A DNA stretch of 64,000 nt from the NCBI GenBank assembly GCA_937910785.1, contig CALDLG010000045.1:25896-89895 (forward strand), given 5' to 3'. A program made the position numbers and the translations under genes. Shown here in pieces: positions 34,849 through 43,841 of the stretch (positions are counted from its first letter, which is position 1; each line of letters begins with the position of its first letter). The DNA is from an uncultured Lachnospiraceae bacterium. GTDB taxonomy: Bacteria > Bacillota > Clostridia > Lachnospirales > Lachnospiraceae. The notes beneath the pieces are model-generated. The model saw nothing but the letters and a program-made list of their open reading frames with translations, did not search any database and was not told the origin of the DNA.

Positions 34849-35768
34849 CAACGGAAATGACCGTATGGATACTTGGTATTGGTATGGCATTGTGTCTTCT
34901 GTGTCTGTTCCTTGTGACGGGTTATTTTCTGAGGGAATGGAAGAAGCTGGATGTGATTCTGGAAAGTTTCCGGAATGAAAATTTTGACAGGATATGGAAC
35001 AGAGAGCTTCGTGAAACGCGGGAGTCGCGAATTACGAGCCAGCTTTTTTTGATTCTGAACAGCGTAAAATTAAAAGAGCAAAAGACAGTGGAGGAAAAGG
35101 ATCAGATTATGGAGCTGATCTCGGATCTTTCCCATCAGTTGAAAACGCCGCTTGCGAACATCGTGATGAATACGGAGCTGCTGCGGAGCGATATGCTGAT
35201 GGAAGAACAGAGGCAGGAGTTTCTGAAACATACCGAAAGTCAGGTCCGGAAGATGCAGTGGCTGATGAACAGTCTTTTAAAAGCTTCAAGGCTTGAGAAC
35301 GGCATGATTCGGTTCCGGGCTGAAAAGGCGGGAATCAAAGAAACCATTGCGAAAGCGGTAAGCGCTGTTTATGCGCAGGCTTCCGGAAAACAGATTCTTT
35401 TATCAATAGAAGAATTTCAGGACTTTATCCTTTACCATAATCCGAAGTGGACGGCGGAAGCGATGACAAATATTCTGGAAAATGCGGTCAAGTATTCGCC
35501 GGAAAACAGTCAGATACGGATTACGGCTGATAAGATGGATCTTTATACGAGGATTACCATCTCCGATGAAGGTATCGGAATACCGGAAAAAGAATATCCG
35601 ATGATTTTTCAGCGCTTTTACCGCGGAAAGAACGTGGAGCAACAGGAGGGAAGCGGCCTCGGTCTGTATCTGGCGCAGCTCATTTTACAACATGAAAAGG
35701 GTTATATTACAGTTTCTTCCAGTCCGGGGCATGGCAGCAGTTTTCATGTATTTCTTTTAAATGGGTGA
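34845..35768 (+). CDS. Sensor histidine kinase
   Basis: 307 residues with one membrane helix at the N terminus (VWILGIGMALCLLCLFLVTG) and no extracellular sensor domain. The phospho-His box is LSHQLKTPLANI; the N box (ILENAVKYSP), G1 (ISDEGIGIP) and G2 (GSGLGLYLA) follow. Kinases with such a small input region often sense through a partner ABC transporter, as with Bce-type systems. Here the nearest transporter genes lie beyond an antiporter gene. It overlaps the regulator gene by four bases. Confidence 0.93.
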   Translation: MTTEMTVWILGIGMALCLLCLFLVTGYFLREWKKLDVILESFRNENFDRIWNRELRETRESRITSQLFLILNSVKLKEQKTVEEKDQIMELISDLSHQLKTPLANIVMNTELLRSDMLMEEQRQEFLKHTESQVRKMQWLMNSLLKASRLENGMIRFRAEKAGIKETIAKAVSAVYAQASGKQILLSIEEFQDFILYHNPKWTAEAMTNILENAVKYSPENSQIRITADKMDLYTRITISDEGIGIPEKEYPMIFQRFYRGKNVEQQEGSGLGLYLAQLILQHEKGYITVSSSPGHGSSFHVFLLNG

Positions 35769-35806
35769 GCGGAGGAGCCGCAGACATGGCGGATTTGAGA
35801 GGATGG

Positions 35807-35846
35807 CCTGTATTTTGTTGACAAAACAGGAAGCGGGATATAAAAT
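35807..35846 (+). promoter_or_regulatory. Promoter of the antiporter gene
   Basis: TTGACA (35818-35823), 17 bases and TAAAAT (35841-35846), 53 bases before the GTG start. An interrupted dyad (CCTG..TTTTGT / ACAAAACAGG, 35807-35830) covers the -35 box and may be an operator or a weak terminator of the kinase gene. Confidence 0.7.
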
Positions 35847-35898
35847 AGCGTATGGAATTTGGATCGTTCCATAGACAGGATGAAAGAGGGAGAGAAAA

Positions 35899-37086
35899 GT
35901 GGAGTCATATTTAGTATTCAGGGATCTGGCGATTATCATTATTTTTGCGAAATTATGTGGCATTATTGCCAGAAAATGCAAAGCGCCACAGGTTGTGGGA
36001 GAAATTATTGCGGGGCTTTTAATCGGACCGAGTGTTTTGGGATGGGTAAATCAATCGGATTTTCTTGCGCAGATGGCGGAAATCGGTGTTATTCTTCTGA
36101 TGTTTTCAGCGGGACTGGAAACGGATTTAAAGGATCTTGTTAAAACAGGACCGATTGCGGTTCTGATCGCCTGTTCGGGTGTATTCATTCCGTTAGTCTG
36201 CGGTGCGCTGCTTTATATGGCGTTTTACGGTATGTCGCCATGGGGTTCGGACGGATTTTACAAGGCGGTGTTTGTCGGTACAATTCTGACGGCCACTTCG
36301 GTGAGCATCACGGTAGAATCGCTGAAAGAGATGGGCAAGATTAAGGGAAAGGTCGGAACGACGATTTTAAGCGCGGCAATTATTGACGATGTCATCGGCA
36401 TTGTTGTGCTTACCTTCGTGATTGGCTTTAAGAATCCGGAATCGAAACCGTCGGCTGTACTGGTAAATACGGTGCTGTTTTTCGTATTTGCGATTGTGGT
36501 CGGATTTATCATTTATAAGGTTTTCAAATTAGTGGATACCAGGTATCCACATACAAGGCGTATTCCGATCGCTGGGCTGGCGTTATGTCTCGGCATGGCA
36601 TATGTTGCAGAGAAATATTTCGGTATTGCGGATATTACGGGAGCCTATGTGGCAGGAATCATTCTCTGTTCCATCCGGGATTCCAAGTACATAGCCGAAA
36701 AAATGGATACCAATTCCTATATCATGTTCGGACCGATTTTCTTTGCGAGTATCGGTCTGAAGACAAATGTGGACAATATGAGCATGGGTATTCTCATTTT
36801 CTCCATCGCGTTTGTACTGGTGGGACTGATTTCGAAGATTGTCGGATGTGGACTGATGGCGCGTCTGTGCAAATTTAATCCGTTGGATTCGATGAAAATC
36901 GGAGTTGGCATGATGACGAGAGGCGAGGTTGCGCTGATCGTATCGCAGAAAGGATTGACGGCCGGATTGCTGACGCCTGTTTACTTTACATCGGTTATTT
37001 TGCTGATTATTATATCATCCATTATGACACCGATTATTTTAAAAGTGCTGTATTCCAAAGATAAAGCAGGAGAGGCTGTGGCCTGA
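35899..37086 (+). CDS. Cation:proton antiporter (CPA2, Na+/H+ exchanger family)
   Basis: 395 residues starting with GTG, with GAGGGAGA upstream. About eleven to twelve membrane segments fill the whole protein. Typical PF00999 parts are VVGEIIAGLLIGPSVLG, LLMFSAGLETDL, ATSVSITVESL and AAIIDDVIGIVVL (paired Asp residues in the ion path). It has no C-terminal TrkA/RCK domain, so it is a bare transporter. It has its own promoter and a strong terminator and is therefore separate from the two-component genes before it and the ABC genes after it. The ion could be Na+ or K+. Confidence 0.88.
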   Translation: MESYLVFRDLAIIIIFAKLCGIIARKCKAPQVVGEIIAGLLIGPSVLGWVNQSDFLAQMAEIGVILLMFSAGLETDLKDLVKTGPIAVLIACSGVFIPLVCGALLYMAFYGMSPWGSDGFYKAVFVGTILTATSVSITVESLKEMGKIKGKVGTTILSAAIIDDVIGIVVLTFVIGFKNPESKPSAVLVNTVLFFVFAIVVGFIIYKVFKLVDTRYPHTRRIPIAGLALCLGMAYVAEKYFGIADITGAYVAGIILCSIRDSKYIAEKMDTNSYIMFGPIFFASIGLKTNVDNMSMGILIFSIAFVLVGLISKIVGCGLMARLCKFNPLDSMKIGVGMMTRGEVALIVSQKGLTAGLLTPVYFTSVILLIIISSIMTPIILKVLYSKDKAGEAVA

Positions 37087-37125
37087 GTTGCAGGATGGCA
37101 GGAAAATACAATATAAATATTTCTG

Positions 37126-37155
37126 AATCGTCGCTTTCGGGCGGCGATTTTTTTT
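37126..37155 (+). terminator. Rho-independent terminator of the antiporter gene
   Basis: Nine-pair stem (37126-37134 with 37141-37149, one G-U) with loop TTTCGG, followed by a run of eight T (37148-37155). Confidence 0.88.
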
Positions 37156-37200
37156 GACAAAATTGTCATAACTTTTTTTCTTTTTGTCAGTATAATGTCA
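37154..37200 (+). promoter_or_regulatory. Probable promoter/operator of the MacB-type ABC genes
   Basis: TATAAT at 37191-37196 is the likely -10 box; a good -35 box at normal distance is lacking, which suggests an activated promoter. TTGTCA occurs at 37163 and 37184 (21 bases apart, two helix turns), and ATGTCA at 37195. The palindrome TGACAA-AA-TTGTCA lies at 37155-37168. These are plausible response-regulator sites. Confidence 0.5.
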
Positions 37201-37286
37201 GAAGTCTCTGATAAAATGAAGACGTAAAAGGAGCGTGTGAATAGGCAGATCTTCATTTGCATAGGGAAAGGAAGGCAGAAATTTTT

Positions 37287-37961
37287 ATGAAAATACTGGA
37301 AGCACAAAATCTGAAAAAGTATTATGGAGGCGGTGACGTTCAGGTAAAGGCGCTGGATGGCGTGGATTTAAGCATTGAGGAGGGAGAGTTCACGGCCATC
37401 GTGGGCACATCCGGTTCCGGTAAATCCACGCTGCTTCATATACTGGGCGGTCTGGATTATGCTACGAGCGGAAGTGTAACCGTGGCAGGCAGAAAAATTT
37501 TTGAGTTAAATGAGAAGGAACTGACTATTTTCAGAAGAAGGAAGATCGGCTTCATCTTTCAGAGCTATAATCTGGTTCCGATTCTGAGCATTTATGAAAA
37601 CATTGTTCTTCCGCTGGAGCTGGATGGAAGGCCGACAGATCAGAGATTCGTGGAGGATATTGTCCGGATGCTTGGCCTGCACAATAAGCTGAACAATTTT
37701 CCGGGACAGCTTTCGGGCGGCCAGCAGCAGCGGGTAGCCATTGCCCGCGCGCTTGTGACGAAGCCGGCCATCATTCTGGCAGATGAGCCGACCGGGAATC
37801 TGGACAGCAAGACAACCCAGGAGGTCCTGGGGCTTTTGAAGCTGACCGGGGAGCAGTTTCATCAGACAATCGTCATGATTACCCATAACGAAGCGCTTTC
37901 ACAGCTTTGTGACAGGGTAATTCATATTGAAGACGGGAGGATCTGCAGCGATGAAAAATAA
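37287..37961 (+). CDS. ABC transporter ATP-binding protein, MacB/LolD type
   Basis: 224 residues from the ATG at 37287 with GGAAGG upstream. Walker A is [10 protein letters not shown], the Q-loop is FIFQSYNL, the signature is [15 protein letters not shown], Walker B is [12 protein letters not shown] and the switch His is [17 protein letters not shown] is the usual MacB-class segment. It pairs with the FtsX-type permease that overlaps its end. The system probably exports a peptide or antibiotic, or works on the envelope; which one cannot be decided here. Confidence 0.92.
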   Translation: MKILEAQNLKKYYGGGDVQVKALDGVDLSIEEGEFTAIVGTSGSGKSTLLHILGGLDYATSGSVTVAGRKIFELNEKELTIFRRRKIGFIFQSYNLVPILSIYENIVLPLELDGRPTDQRFVEDIVRMLGLHNKLNNFPGQLSGGQQQRVAIARALVTKPAIILADEPTGNLDSKTTQEVLGLLKLTGEQFHQTIVMITHNEALSQLCDRVIHIEDGRICSDEK

Positions 37962-39237
37962 TAATGGAGCGGCAGTCCGAAGACTGTCGGCACGAAGCCT
38001 GAAAAATAACCGAATGAGAAATCTGTTTATGATCATGGCAGTTGTTCTGACCGGAATGCTTTTTACGGCGGTGTTTTCTCTGATGAGCGGTATTATACAG
38101 GTAACACAGGAAAGTGCGATGCGGGAAGTCGGAGGAAGATTTCACGCGGGATTGAAAGCGGCAACGAAAGAACAGTATGAGAAGATCATTCAGGACCCGT
38201 TGATCAAAGAATCCGGTTATACGATTCTGATCGGGATTGCGGATAATATTATAAAGCGCCCGACGGAACTGCGCTGTCTGCCGGAGGAATCCTGGCTGAA
38301 GGATTTGTTTATTACGCTGGAGGAAGGACATCTGCCCGTTGAAAGAAATGAAATCCTCGTGGATACTTTTGTTCTGGATGAGCTGGGCCTGCCCCATGCG
38401 CTTGGTGAGAAAATACCGGTTTCCTTTTCATTTCTGGGAAAAGAAGTAAAGGAAGAGTTTGTGGTAAGCGGGTATTATCAGGGCGATTATGTAGCACATG
38501 CCAGTGAGGTTTTTCTGTCGGAAAAATATTGGGAAGAGTTAAAGGGCAGCCTGACGGATGAAGATTTCCTGAAATGGAAAGAACTGCATCCGGAGGATGC
38601 GGGTGCCGGATTGATGGCGGTAAACTTCTTTTTTTATGACGAATCCGAGCTGGAAGAAAAAATCCGTACAGTAATACGGAATGCAGGATATGAACCGGAA
38701 ACGGAGCTTGATTATGGTGTAAACTGGGCTTATATGAGCAGTCGCATGGAATCAGCGGACCCTTTTGCCGTGATTTTACTAATGTCAGTGATCGTGATTA
38801 TTCTGGTGACGGGTTATCTGATTATTTATAATATTTTTCAGATTTCTGTCATAAGCGACATCCGTTTCTATGGGCTGCTGAAAACAATCGGTACGACGAA
38901 GCAGCAGATTCGCAGGCTTATAAGACGGCAGGCAGCTATTTTATCCGCAGTTGGAATTCCGATCGGCCTGATTATTGGTTATGGAATCGGAAAACTGATT
39001 CTGCCTTTTTCTATGGAGTATACGGGGTATGAAGGTATCGACGCAGAATTGAAGCTCAATCCGCACATTTTTGTATTCAGCGCGCTTTTTTCCGCATTTA
39101 CGGTTTTCATAAGCTGTCGTAAGCCCGGAAAAATTGCGGGAAACGTTTCACCGATTGAAGCTGTGAAATATACCGGGATGGGAGAAGGGAAAAAAGCCGG
39201 GCGTAGAGAAAGACAGACAGCAAAAAACATACGATAG
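37951..39237 (+). CDS. FtsX-type ABC permease, N-terminal half (gene split by frameshift)
   Basis: 428 residues from the ATG at 37951, which overlaps the ATPase gene and follows GGGAGG. One membrane helix near residues 25-50, a large extracellular region, then three helices (FAVILLMSVIVIILVTGYL, AILSAVGIPIGLIIGYG and HIFVFSALFSAFTVF) make one FtsX module. Related permeases are single proteins of about 850-900 residues with two such modules. Here the frame stops at 39235-39237, shortly after a run of six A (39222-39227), and the missing half follows in the +1 frame. Removing one A would join both parts into 887 residues. Either a real mutation or a sequencing error is possible. Confidence 0.75.
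   Translation: MKNNNGAAVRRLSARSLKNNRMRNLFMIMAVVLTGMLFTAVFSLMSGIIQVTQESAMREVGGRFHAGLKAATKEQYEKIIQDPLIKESGYTILIGIADNIIKRPTELRCLPEESWLKDLFITLEEGHLPVERNEILVDTFVLDELGLPHALGEKIPVSFSFLGKEVKEEFVVSGYYQGDYVAHASEVFLSEKYWEELKGSLTDEDFLKWKELHPEDAGAGLMAVNFFFYDESELEEKIRTVIRNAGYEPETELDYGVNWAYMSSRMESADPFAVILLMSVIVIILVTGYLIIYNIFQISVISDIRFYGLLKTIGTTKQQIRRLIRRQAAILSAVGIPIGLIIGYGIGKLILPFSMEYTGYEGIDAELKLNPHIFVFSALFSAFTVFISCRKPGKIAGNVSPIEAVKYTGMGEGKKAGRRERQTAKNIR
39222..39227 (+). other. A6 run at the permease frameshift point
   Basis: Six consecutive A. Deleting one joins the frame of the upstream half to that of the downstream half, which is open through 39182-40615. The classical -1 slippery context is present (A AAA AAC) but the -1 frame stops soon after, so it does not explain the split. 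Confidence 0.6.
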
Positions 39238-39262
39238 AGGCGTTGGGAGACGGCGCAGGCAT

Positions 39263-40615
39263 TTGGGGATAATTTCCATGGCAATCGCCAATATGGGGAG
39301 AAATAAACGCTCTACGGTGACGGTCATTGCGGCGATTTCTTTCAGCATCGGGTTATTGGCGCTGATCATAACTGCCGTAAGCAGCTTTTCTCCGGATCAG
39401 TATTTAAAACAGAGAATTGCGGGAGACTATCTGCTGGGTCATATCAATATCATAAGTTCGCCAAGAGACGGGGAAGTTGCCATAGACCCTGCTTATCTGG
39501 CATTGGCGGACGCACAGGAAGGGATTGAAAGCAGAAGTGAAATGTGGGTCTGTTACGGAAGCCGTCTTTTAGTGGATGAAAAGGCGCGGGAACAATACAG
39601 GAAGCTGGATGCGGAGGGAAAATTAAAAAGGACCGTTTATGATGAAGGGTTACCGGATCGGCTGCTTGGCGGTGAGGAAGATAATATGGGAGGATTTTTT
39701 TATGGATACAGTGAGGAACTGCTTCAAAATCTGAAGGTTCTGGAGGGCACGCTGGATATGGAGAAATTCATGAGCGGAAATTATATTCTGCTCGACACAT
39801 TGCGTGGGGAAGAACAGCTTTCGGCCAGGGACCATGTTTATCATCCGGGGGATAAGGTGATGGTGGAACACATTGCGGAAGATTCCACATTTTATGAAGT
39901 AAAGAATGAAGCCGGAGAGACAGTGAGTATCCGGTATGAGAACATGGCGTCAAAGGAGTATGAGGTCATGGCGATTGTAGAGATTCCATTCAGTATGAAT
40001 CTGCACCGGTATACAAGAAATGGCTGTGATGTCATTCTGCCTTTGCAGGAAATTACGGAAAGAGGAGAGCTGTTTGCCGTATCCTATCAGGTTAAAGATG
40101 GGTATCAGAAGGCTTTTGAGAGCGCGGTCAGAGAATACAGCGATGCGTATCCGAAAATGGGTTATGCGTCCAAAGAATCTGTTCGAAAAGAGTTTGAAAG
40201 CATGATGACGGTGGTTGCAGTCCTTGGCATTACCCTTTGCGCTGTCATCGCTCTGATTGGAATTCTGAATTTCATCAATGCTATGGTGACGGAGATTATC
40301 TCCGGAAAACGGGAGTTTGCCATGCTGCAAAGTATCGGTATGACCGACGAACAGCTGAAAAAAATGCTGATCTGGGAAGGTATCAGCTATGTGGGCATTT
40401 CAGGAATGATTGCTCTGCTTGTTGGCGCGCCGCTGTCATGGATTGTTTTAAAAGCGGTGAATCAGGTAGTATTGTTCTTCGAGTATCATTTCCGCTTTCT
40501 GCCGTTTGTCATTATGCTTCCGGAGCTTGCGGTCGTGGCGGTGCTGACGCCGGTGCTTGCTTACCGGAACATGAAAAAGAAGAGCATTGTGGAGAGACTG
40601 CGGGAGGCCGGGTAG
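39263..40615 (+). CDS. FtsX-type ABC permease, C-terminal half (gene split by frameshift)
   Basis: About 450 residues counted from TTG 39263; ATG 39278, with GGGGA eight bases upstream, is a possible own start. It begins with MAIANMGRNKRSTVTV and a membrane helix, a linker that in full-length homologues lies inside the protein. A large outside domain and three C-terminal helices follow (VVAVLGITLCAVIALIGIL, ISGMIALLVGAPLSWIVL and VIMLPELAVVAVLTPVLAY), completing the second FtsX module. Without the first half it would probably not work alone. It ends seven bases from the convergent lysozyme gene. Confidence 0.75.
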   Translation: MGIISMAIANMGRNKRSTVTVIAAISFSIGLLALIITAVSSFSPDQYLKQRIAGDYLLGHINIISSPRDGEVAIDPAYLALADAQEGIESRSEMWVCYGSRLLVDEKAREQYRKLDAEGKLKRTVYDEGLPDRLLGGEEDNMGGFFYGYSEELLQNLKVLEGTLDMEKFMSGNYILLDTLRGEEQLSARDHVYHPGDKVMVEHIAEDSTFYEVKNEAGETVSIRYENMASKEYEVMAIVEIPFSMNLHRYTRNGCDVILPLQEITERGELFAVSYQVKDGYQKAFESAVREYSDAYPKMGYASKESVRKEFESMMTVVAVLGITLCAVIALIGILNFINAMVTEIISGKREFAMLQSIGMTDEQLKKMLIWEGISYVGISGMIALLVGAPLSWIVLKAVNQVVLFFEYHFRFLPFVIMLPELAVVAVLTPVLAYRNMKKKSIVERLREAG

Positions 40616-40622
40616 ACCGGCC

Positions 40623-42353
40623 TTACTGCACAAGCAGATAACTGCTGACGGCATAGACAGTCTGTCCGTTATAAGTAAGCTGTGACCAGCCGTTATCTCC
40701 GATGGCGGTGCGCGTAAGCGTTTCTCCGTTGCGAAGAAGACCGACAATGGTATCGTCGCTTGCCGTACTCGGTTCGGATCGCAGGTTGGTTTCCATTTTG
40801 GCCGTTACCTGCTCATTGACCGGCGTATAAACAGGACCCTGTGGGGGAGCCTGTTTTCCGGTATCATTCATATCGGTGGTCAGGTAATTTGTGACCGCAT
40901 AGAGCGTCTGTCCGTTATAGATGACTCTGGACCAGCCATTGTGTCCGATTCCGGTTCTGGTAGCGGTATCGCCATGTACCAGTTTTCCGACAATGGAGTC
41001 GTCATTTAAGGTGCTCGGCTCAGAGCGAAGGTTTGTTTCCTGTTTAGCGGTAACAATTTCATTTACTTCGGTGAAAATAATTCCCACTTCCGGGTTAGCG
41101 GTTACCGTTTCCGCGGGCGTTTCATCCTTTGCTTCGGCTTCCTGCAGATAGCCGAAATAAGCGACGTTGACATCCGTTTTTCTCAAGATGCCGGCGACGG
41201 TTCCCTGACTGGTGTACTGCCACATGTCATGACTGCCGGAATAGCTGGAGGAAGCGGTTTCCGGATAGGGTTTCTCCGGATACTGCGCCACCCACATTTT
41301 ATATTTTGAAGCAAGCTTGTCCGTTTCCCATTCGGCATTGCCCTCCAGTTCGCCTTTGGAGGCATAAAACATGGGCGTATAGCCTGCCGCGGAGATTTCG
41401 TCCAGAAAAGCACAGGCCAGTTCCGTCCGCTGAGCGGCATCCAGTCCATACTGCCGGCTGTCCGGAGAGCGGAAGTCTTCGCAGTTAAAAGCGACCGGAT
41501 AGGTAATTTTATATTTGGCAATGATGTTGGCAGTGAAGGCCGCTTCTTCTTTGGCTTCTTCTGCTGTGATGGCAGAAGAGAAGAAATAGGCGCCCGTCTG
41601 AATGCCCGCAGCCTGTGCTTCCTGCATATTGTATCTGGCAGTGGGATCTTCAAAGATTTCACCCGTAGATTTGGCCCGGTATCCGACACGGATCATAGCG
41701 AAATCCACGCCGGACGCTTTGACTTCCGCCCAGTTGATGGTACCCTGATATTTGGAAACATCAATTCCCAGTGTGGTATTGGCGGTTTCATTTTCGTTGT
41801 GTCCGGAAACGGTAACTTCGGCCCCTGTTTCTTCATTGCCTGCCGCGCCGGAGTTCTGCGGATCCTGGGCATCATCCAGCGCGCCTACGGAAATCTCGGT
41901 CCGGAGATCTGAGGATACCGAAGGAGCAGGCGGTTTGGCCTGATCCGTTGGAGTATCCGCATCTGCGTTCGCTTCGCCGGAAACTGCCGGAACGGAGGTA
42001 TCGTTTTCTTCCGTGGAAACATCGGATATGTCCGGCGCTTCCGGATTTTCCGACGGTTCGGCCTCTGTCTGCAGCGCGGAAGCTTCCCGTTCCCGGTCAT
42101 TCTTTCTTAAAGACAGGCAAAAGAGAGTAATCATACCGGACAAAACAAGAACGGCAGCTACTACGATGCCGAGCAGAATTTTTCTGTTAACCGGAAAATC
42201 AAAATCTTCATCCCAGTCGTCTTCGTCGGCAATACTGTCCCGGAACTCCCGGTCTTCGTCCCAGTTTTCATCCAGATCCAGAATATCTTCTGCGGCCGGT
42301 TTTTTCAGGGCTTTTTTATGATGAGATGTTTTTTTACTGGTAGCTTTTTTCAT
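40623..42353 (-). CDS. Membrane-anchored GH25 lysozyme with two C-terminal SH3 repeats
   Basis: 576 residues. A charged cytoplasmic N terminus and one membrane helix (ILLGIVVAAVLVLSGMITLF, about 59-80) are followed by a long acidic Thr/Ser/Pro linker. The GH25 domain spans about 195-385, with the catalytic residues in GIDVSKYQG, FNCEDF and TDVNVAYF. Two near-identical bacterial SH3 repeats follow, each with NLRSEPST and NGWS. It should cut the glycan strand of peptidoglycan while tethered to the membrane. A strong promoter with a palindrome lies upstream. It is transcribed toward the permease gene with only seven bases between. Confidence 0.9.
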   Translation of the reverse strand: MKKATSKKTSHHKKALKKPAAEDILDLDENWDEDREFRDSIADEDDWDEDFDFPVNRKILLGIVVAAVLVLSGMITLFCLSLRKNDREREASALQTEAEPSENPEAPDISDVSTEENDTSVPAVSGEANADADTPTDQAKPPAPSVSSDLRTEISVGALDDAQDPQNSGAAGNEETGAEVTVSGHNENETANTTLGIDVSKYQGTINWAEVKASGVDFAMIRVGYRAKSTGEIFEDPTARYNMQEAQAAGIQTGAYFFSSAITAEEAKEEAAFTANIIAKYKITYPVAFNCEDFRSPDSRQYGLDAAQRTELACAFLDEISAAGYTPMFYASKGELEGNAEWETDKLASKYKMWVAQYPEKPYPETASSSYSGSHDMWQYTSQGTVAGILRKTDVNVAYFGYLQEAEAKDETPAETVTANPEVGIIFTEVNEIVTAKQETNLRSEPSTLNDDSIVGKLVHGDTATRTGIGHNGWSRVIYNGQTLYAVTNYLTTDMNDTGKQAPPQGPVYTPVNEQVTAKMETNLRSEPSTASDDTIVGLLRNGETLTRTAIGDNGWSQLTYNGQTVYAVSSYLLVQ

Positions 42354-42381
42354 GATCGAAGGAAGCCTGCTTTCTCATTAT

Positions 42382-42431
42382 ATTAGGCAAATGCCTAATA
42401 AATATATAACATGTAACCTGGAAAATGTCAA
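42382..42431 (-). promoter_or_regulatory. Promoter of the lysozyme gene with an ATTAGGCA palindrome
   Basis: Minus-strand TTGACA (42431-42426), 17 bases and TATATA (42408-42403). Just downstream, over the likely start point, is the palindrome ATTAGGCA-aa-TGCCTAAT (42382-42399), eight perfect pairs around two bases, a good operator candidate. Confidence 0.7.
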
Positions 42432-42437
42432 TCTTTC

Positions 42438-42731
42438 TTAATCTGTCCTTTTTTCGGCTTTCAGCCAGTTAATGTTGCGCATTTCCCAGACTTTTTCGGG
42501 AAAATCGACTTCCTTCCAGACAGATTTCGTGCATTTGTCTTTGAAATCGCACTGCTTGCAGGCCATTTTGTTCGCATATCGTATATCGCCGTTTTTTCTG
42601 GTGGATTTTTTGCGCAGAACCTCTCCGGTCGGACAATAGACGCGGTCTTTCTCCAGATCTCTGACAAAATAGCCTTCTGCGGCACGGCTTCTCATTTGTT
42701 CTTCGGTTAAGGTAACTTCATTTTTTTTCAT
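42438..42731 (-). CDS. Small zinc-ribbon-like protein related to part of IS1182-type transposases
   Basis: 97 residues, starting one base after the murG stop. The sequence GYFVRDLEKDRVYCPTGEVLR and ANKMACKQCDFKDKCTK resembles the Cys-rich middle part of IS1182-family transposases; the Cys pattern (C-x-x-C-x5-C after a YCP) could bind zinc. No other transposase segment, terminal repeat or target duplication is visible around it. The frame is intact and has a plausible start. It may therefore be a domesticated fragment rather than debris. Function unknown. No strong ribosome site is present, so it may depend on coupling to murG. Confidence 0.65.
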   Translation of the reverse strand: MKKNEVTLTEEQMRSRAAEGYFVRDLEKDRVYCPTGEVLRKKSTRKNGDIRYANKMACKQCDFKDKCTKSVWKEVDFPEKVWEMRNINWLKAEKRTD

Positions 42732-42732
42732 T

Positions 42733-43812
42733 TTATTTATTTCTTTCCGCGACAACATCCTCAATGATAGAAGTAATTGTTCCAATCGCATCTCTTTGTG
42801 AGCTTTTGTTCATTGCATTAACGTATGTGAGCCTTGTAAAGTACAGCTCCTGTATTTTTTCCACCAAAAGCTTGCTTGTCAGATCATCTTCATCGATTAC
42901 GATGCTGAATCCCTGTGATTCAAAGGATTTCGCATTGAGGAGCTGATCACCCCGGCTGCTGGTAGAAGGCAGCGGAATCAGAAGATTTGGCTTTCTAAGC
43001 GCCAGAAGCTCGTTGATCGCATTGGCGCCCGCCCTTGAGATGACGATGTCCGCCATCGCGAATATATCCTTTAATTCGGATTTAATGTATTCAAATTGTT
43101 TGTAGCCTTTGGTTGTTAACAGGAGATTATCCATTTTCTCCCTGCCGCACAGATGCACGATCTGGAAGTCATTGAGCAGTGCGGGAAGAGAATCCCGGAC
43201 CGCCTGATTAATCGCCGCGGAGCCGAGACTGCCGCCGATTACCATGATAACCGGTCTGGTGGAATCAAATCCGCATAATTTATATGCGGCTTCTTTATTT
43301 CCCTTCAGCAATTCTTCCCGGATAGGAGAGCCGGTCAGAATGGCTTTATCGGAAGGCAGAAGCTTGAAGGTTTCAGGAAAATTACAGCATACTTTTTGAG
43401 CTTTGGGGATACAGAGTTTATTGGCAAGGCCCGGCGTTACGTCGGATTCATGAACGACACAGGGGATTCCAAGAGAAGAAGCGGCCCGGACGACCGGTAC
43501 GCTGACGAAACCGCCCTTGGAAAAAATAACATCCGGGGAGATCTCTTTCAGATACTTTCTCGCTTCGCTCATTCCCTTGAGCACACGAAAGGGGTCTGAA
43601 AAGTTTTTCGGGTCAAAGTATCTCCGGAATTTTCCTGTTGCAATGCCATAGTATGGAATATCGAAATCTTCAATCAGTTTTTTTTCTATGCCGTCATAGG
43701 AGCCCATATAAAAAATTTCGTAACCTAATTCTTTCAGTTTTGGAAGCAGGGCAATATTAGGCGTTACATGTCCGGCAGTGCCGCCGCCGGTCAATACAAT
43801 TTTTTTACTCAT
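42733..43812 (-). CDS. murG: Undecaprenyl-PP-MurNAc-pentapeptide GlcNAc transferase (MurG)
   Basis: 359 residues. VLTGGGTAGHVTPN at the N terminus, FSKGGFVSVPVV, VVHESDVTPGLANK, IGGSLGSAAIN and SRAGANAINELLAL are the GT28 donor and acceptor motifs of MurG. It adds GlcNAc to lipid I, making lipid II at the inner face of the membrane. It stands outside the usual dcw gene cluster here, as happens in Lachnospiraceae that keep a second murG-like copy. A GGAGGCTTCTCTTAT ribosome region precedes the ATG. Confidence 0.93.
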   Translation of the reverse strand: MSKKIVLTGGGTAGHVTPNIALLPKLKELGYEIFYMGSYDGIEKKLIEDFDIPYYGIATGKFRRYFDPKNFSDPFRVLKGMSEARKYLKEISPDVIFSKGGFVSVPVVRAASSLGIPCVVHESDVTPGLANKLCIPKAQKVCCNFPETFKLLPSDKAILTGSPIREELLKGNKEAAYKLCGFDSTRPVIMVIGGSLGSAAINQAVRDSLPALLNDFQIVHLCGREKMDNLLLTTKGYKQFEYIKSELKDIFAMADIVISRAGANAINELLALRKPNLLIPLPSTSSRGDQLLNAKSFESQGFSIVIDEDDLTSKLLVEKIQELYFTRLTYVNAMNKSSQRDAIGTITSIIEDVVAERNK

Positions 43813-43841
43813 ATAAGAGAAGCCTCCTGGGATGATATTGT

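Noticed and set aside
39220..39262. Programmed -1 frameshift at the A AAA AAC heptamer
   Set aside because: The heptamer is in the right phase, but the -1 frame meets a stop at about 39269-39271 and never reaches the frame of the downstream half; a +1 or -2 shift would be needed.
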